Assembly (NCBI GenBank): GCA_030849805.1
Contig: JASANZ010001823.1
Span: 1 to 17,554, forward strand
Source: Sergeia podlipaevii
Lineage: Eukaryota > Euglenozoa > Kinetoplastea > Trypanosomatida > Trypanosomatidae
DNA: 17,554 nt
Reading direction: 5' to 3'
Shown: piece by piece, positions 15,767 through 17,554 of the stretch
How the letters are laid out: each line of letters begins with the position of its first letter
How positions within the stretch are numbered: position 1 is the first letter of the stretch
Notes under the pieces: model-generated
What the model was told of the DNA's origin: nothing
The model's input: only the letters and a program-made list of their open reading frames with translations
Databases searched by the model: none
Program-made: the position numbers and the translations under genes

Positions 15767-15830
15767 AATGATGAGGGGAGCTGGATGGCACTTCAGCCTT
15801 TCTGTGAGTCTTCTACACTTTTCTTTGTCA

Positions 15831-15906
15831 TTTTTTTTCTTCTTCTTTTTTCCTGCTTGTGTACTTAGTTGACATTTATTATCTGTTTTTTTTTTTCTTT
15901 TTTGAG
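15831..15906 (+). promoter_or_regulatory. Two acceptor-like polypyrimidine tracts with AG, no gene directly downstream
   Basis: Tract one (15831-15853) leads to AG at 15867-15868, and tract two (15886-15903) to AG at 15905-15906. The next real gene starts 640 nt later and has its own acceptor at 16427, with several ATGs between. These tracts may steer polyadenylation of the kinase mRNA, serve as alternative acceptors, or mark an unannotated non-coding transcript. Confidence 0.35.
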
Positions 15907-16093
15907 TCCTCAATCTTCCCTGCCTTCCTTATCCCCTTCACAAGTCACCCCAACGCACGATGAGATTCATATTTTTGTACACATGGCACGACAGGCAATA
16001 AAGCACATATAACATCACAATTATGGTTGTGACAAGAAATGGGAAACACAAGATGTTTGCCACTGCCAGATGATGATTTCAGTTTCCATTATG

Positions 16094-16107
16094 TTTTTTT
16101 AAAAAAA
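16094..16107. repeat. T7A7 palindrome
   Basis: Seven T followed by seven A, perfectly self-complementary, then three TAA-type repeats. Related TnAn blocks occur at 12362-12373, 13030-13048 and 16919-16928, at least one in every spacer downstream of the giant gene. Confidence 0.85.
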
Positions 16108-16400
16108 TAATAATAATCATGGTAGAAGCGTTGGAGAGAAAGCCGCACCTCTCTTATCTCTTTTTTTTTCTCCTGTGACTAAGAGCATATGTACCTCTAC
16201 ATACACCATTAATAAAAACAGTAAAATGTTTATTTTAGGGCAGCATGCCCATATATAATTTCTTTTTCTAGTGCCTCTTTTTGCTTCTATCTTAAACATC
16301 TGCTGATATTTAAGTTATCGTGTCCAACATATCTTTTCTTCTTCTTTTTTTTTACTTCCTTTTTTTGGCAATGGATATTGGTTAAAAGTGAAACGGTATT

Positions 16401-16427
16401 GTTTTCTCTCTTTTTTTTTTCTCCAAG
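16401..16427 (+). promoter_or_regulatory. Predicted trans-splice acceptor of the small TIM gene
   Basis: An almost pure pyrimidine tract of about 24 nt, with a T10 core at 16411-16420, is followed by the first AG at 16426-16427. The resulting leader is 118 nt and has no ATG before the start codon at 16546. The last upstream ATG is at 16370, before the tract. This is the clearest acceptor in the window. Confidence 0.65.
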
Positions 16428-16545
16428 TTGGAGCAGCCGCACGCACCACAACATCCTCACGCATACCTGACACAGGCAGAGAAGCACTAGAAGATAGAGA
16501 CGGTGATTGCACTAGGTTCATATCATTAAAAAAGAACTATAGGAT

Positions 16546-16857
16546 ATGCAGCCTGTACAGCCCAACACCAGCCTCCCGGGCCTCTCTCAAAGTGAAGTGG
16601 TGAGCCTTTCAGAGCGACTCTACCACCTTGGTAATGAAGGCTTTCTCTTCTGCACACCGCGCTGCATCACCCACTTTGCTGAGGATTCTATTCCTTACCA
16701 CCCTGGAGAGAAGGCGTGCTTAGACCGCTGCCTCAGCAAGATAAGAGACGGACTGCGTATATCCGTAGAGGCGAAGAAAGACTTTGAGCAAAAGCTCAAG
16801 GCAGGCGACATGCCGTACCAGTGGATGAAGGACGCAGCAGCAGGAAAGCTGAACTAG
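16546..16857 (+). CDS. Small TIM family (Tim9/Tim10/Tim8/Tim13-type) mitochondrial intermembrane-space chaperone
   Basis: 103 residues. The ATG at 16546 is the first in frame, because a TAG lies two codons upstream (16540-16542). The signature is a twin CX3C: Cys 36 and 40 (CTPRC) and Cys 58 and 62 (CLDRC), each set between predicted helices (about 15-34 and 63-85). In this family the four cysteines form two disulfides after import through the Mia40/Erv1 route, and hexameric rings escort hydrophobic carrier and TIM precursors across the intermembrane space. The small size, lack of presequence and helix-loop-helix layout all fit. The loop between the pairs is 17 residues, slightly longer than the 14-16 usual for the family. 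I cannot tell which trypanosomatid small Tim it is. The 18 residues after helix two (from about 86) form a short polar tail. Codon use resembles the neighbouring genes. Confidence 0.85.
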   Translation: MQPVQPNTSLPGLSQSEVVSLSERLYHLGNEGFLFCTPRCITHFAEDSIPYHPGEKACLDRCLSKIRDGLRISVEAKKDFEQKLKAGDMPYQWMKDAAAGKLN

Positions 16858-16975
16858 GTTAATATCATGAATTCTTTACAGAAGAAGCAAACGAAGGGGA
16901 AAAAAAGTTAGAAGCCTATTTTTAAAAATAGAAAAATAGGTGATCTTGATGGAGAATAGTTGGTACTATAATAAT
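16858..16975 (+). other. Probable 3' UTR of the small TIM gene
   Basis: A short A-rich and T-rich segment between the TIM stop codon and the next strong pyrimidine tract. It contains the nested inverted repeat described separately. If the acceptor at 16995 is used, the TIM mRNA would have an unusually short 3' UTR of about 100 nt. Confidence 0.45.
16915..16940. repeat. Nested inverted repeat in the TIM 3' region
   Basis: The 9-nt arms CCTATTTTT (16915-16923) and AAAAATAGG (16932-16940) are exact reverse complements around an 8-nt loop. That loop, AAAAATAG, also pairs with the left arm, making 16916-16931 (CTATTTTTAAAAATAG) a perfect 16-nt palindrome. Two mutually exclusive foldings are therefore possible. 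The element starts 57 nt after the stop codon. Confidence 0.85.
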
Positions 16976-16995
16976 CTTTTTTTTCTCCTATGCAG
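16976..16995 (+). promoter_or_regulatory. Predicted trans-splice acceptor of a next transcript
   Basis: A pyrimidine tract at 16976-16989 runs into TGCAG ending at 16995, a good acceptor by trypanosomatid standards. The next ATG is only 4 nt downstream (16999), so either a very short leader feeds the small ORF at 16999 or the gene start lies beyond the window. Confidence 0.45.
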
Positions 16996-16998
16996 CTC

Positions 16999-17154
16999 AT
17001 GTCCCTCTTGCTTGGGAGTCTGCAAGGAACAAACAAGCGAAAAGAAAAAAGGCTTAGCTCGACCCCACACCGAGGACCAAAAGAGAACGGTGAAGAAGCA
17101 AGGCCTCAGTATACTTCTCTAGCAATCACCTGCCGTAGTGACCTGCTGCTATGA
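16999..17154 (+). CDS. Possible 51-codon small ORF, doubtful
   Basis: An ATG-initiated frame of 51 codons ends with TGA at 17152-17154. It lies 4 nt after a strong predicted acceptor, in a patch that is richer in G+C than the surrounding spacer. The product would start MSLLLGSLQG, continue with a basic, Lys/Arg-rich and Gly/Pro-containing middle and end in three leucines. I recognise no family, transmembrane helix or motif. Its length is within what chance allows, and another frame is also open over much of the same stretch. It is listed because of the acceptor and the composition, not because of homology. The alternative is a 5' UTR of a gene beyond the right edge. Confidence 0.2.
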   Translation: MSLLLGSLQGTNKRKEKRLSSTPHRGPKENGEEARPQYTSLAITCRSDLLL

Positions 17155-17554
17155 AGCCCCTGGCGCCGCCCTAAAATACAATGCTTCTCCTTTTGCTTGT
17201 GCGTGTGTACGTGTGTGTGACTCTATCACGTCAAGCGGGCTACAGTAGCGAACAGAAAAGAGAAGACCACAACACTGAAGCAGTAAAAGCGCCAAATCTC
17301 TTTATCTGTGTGCGGCTGACATTGCACCATAACATAAGTTGCTTTGTTCATAGCAGCCCTACAACAACTAACGTACTCACATTAAACACATGCCGCAAAA
17401 ACAAACACAAACACAAATTAGTTGCCTTTATTACCAAAGACAACAATACAACAATTCAACAAGAAACCAACAACAGAATCATCACACAGCACCACTAAAT
17501 CCACCAATACTCCGCTCAACACAACATCCACTCAACAACAACACCAACCCCAAC
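17155..17554 (+). other. Non-coding right end, A/C-rich and G-poor from about 17380
   Basis: A GC-rich patch lies around 17155-17172. A 105-codon frame from the ATG at 17181 covers much of the rest, but its product is Asn/Thr/Lys-rich low-complexity sequence and is not accepted. From about 17380 the + strand is dominated by A and C in CAA and ACA runs: I count 7 G in the last 154 nt. The complementary strand is therefore G/T-rich. No repeat unit, telomere repeat or gene is recognised. Confidence 0.5.

Larger units (their letters stand above)
15503..16400 (+). other. 3' UTR/spacer after the kinase gene
   Basis: No gene is recognised here. Just after the stop codon lies a purine-rich stretch with a GA repeat (15507-15519). 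Further along are a TTG-type repeat (15699-15715), a G9 run (15758-15766), two pyrimidine tracts followed by AG (15831-15868 and 15886-15906) and a T7A7 palindrome with TAA repeats (16094-16115). Small open frames are present but have spacer composition. The TGATGA sites near 15769 and 16070 lack a properly placed CTGA box, so C/D snoRNAs are not supported. Confidence 0.5.

Noticed and set aside
15769..16080. TGATGA boxes at about 15769 and 16070 as possible C/D snoRNAs
   Set aside because: No CTGA box at a suitable distance and no terminal stem or repeated cluster, which trypanosomatid snoRNA genes usually show.
17181..17498. 105-codon frame at the right end, beginning with a run of leucines
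   Set aside because: After a hydrophobic start the product becomes Asn/Thr/Lys/His-rich low complexity that follows the A/C-rich DNA. It has no motif, and an earlier ATG frame lies upstream of it.
17000..17554. Possible degenerate retroposon (SIDER-like) with an A-rich tail
   Set aside because: The local composition change and A-rich end are suggestive, but I could not identify the conserved ingi/SIDER 5' signature or a target-site duplication by eye.

Overview
This window looks like nuclear DNA of a trypanosomatid (kinetoplastid) protist. It holds three confident protein-coding genes, all on the + strand and all without introns. One of them is a 10.6 kb open frame. They are separated by T-rich, AT-rich intergenic DNA containing long polypyrimidine tracts followed by AG dinucleotides, which is the usual layout of a polycistronic unit processed by spliced-leader trans-splicing. 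Coding DNA is clearly richer in G+C than the spacers, and the proteins carry Ala, Ser, Gln and Glu homopolymers of the Leishmania type. I cannot name the genus. I see no convincing gene on the - strand, no tRNA, rRNA or snoRNA, no CRISPR array and no intact mobile element.

Layout: 1-1080 is non-coding. Its downstream part (252-1080) contains no ATG at all and holds three good splice-acceptor candidates (AG ending at 385, 594 and 968). 1081-11679 encodes a giant 3532-residue protein. It has an N-terminal Dpy-30/RII-alpha-type dimerisation-docking motif, a coiled coil, a very long helix-rich body broken up by low-complexity loops, and a complete cytochrome b5-like domain at the extreme C-terminus. 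11680-13063 is spacer. 13064-15502 encodes an 812-residue divergent CLK/LAMMER-type protein kinase with several insertions. 15503-16545 is spacer with acceptor-like tracts. 16546-16857 encodes a 103-residue small TIM-type protein with twin CX3C motifs. 16858-17554 is the TIM 3' region, followed by another strong acceptor, a doubtful 51-codon ORF and an A/C-rich, G-poor end.

The three genes have no obvious shared pathway, and trypanosomatid gene order rarely reflects function. The giant protein is the most novel item. A docking domain of a type common in axonemal proteins, joined to a soluble b5 domain (as in the ciliary protein CYB5D1), suggests a flagellar or other scaffold with a haem-binding module. 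That role is inference. The kinase probably acts in RNA-processing or kinetochore-type CLK signalling. The small TIM should act as a chaperone in the mitochondrial intermembrane space.

Regulation in such genomes is mostly post-transcriptional, so leaders and 3' UTRs deserve attention. The most notable non-coding signals are the ATG-free leaders, a nested inverted repeat in the TIM 3' region, a T7A12 tract just before the kinase start, and GA tracts on both sides of the kinase gene.
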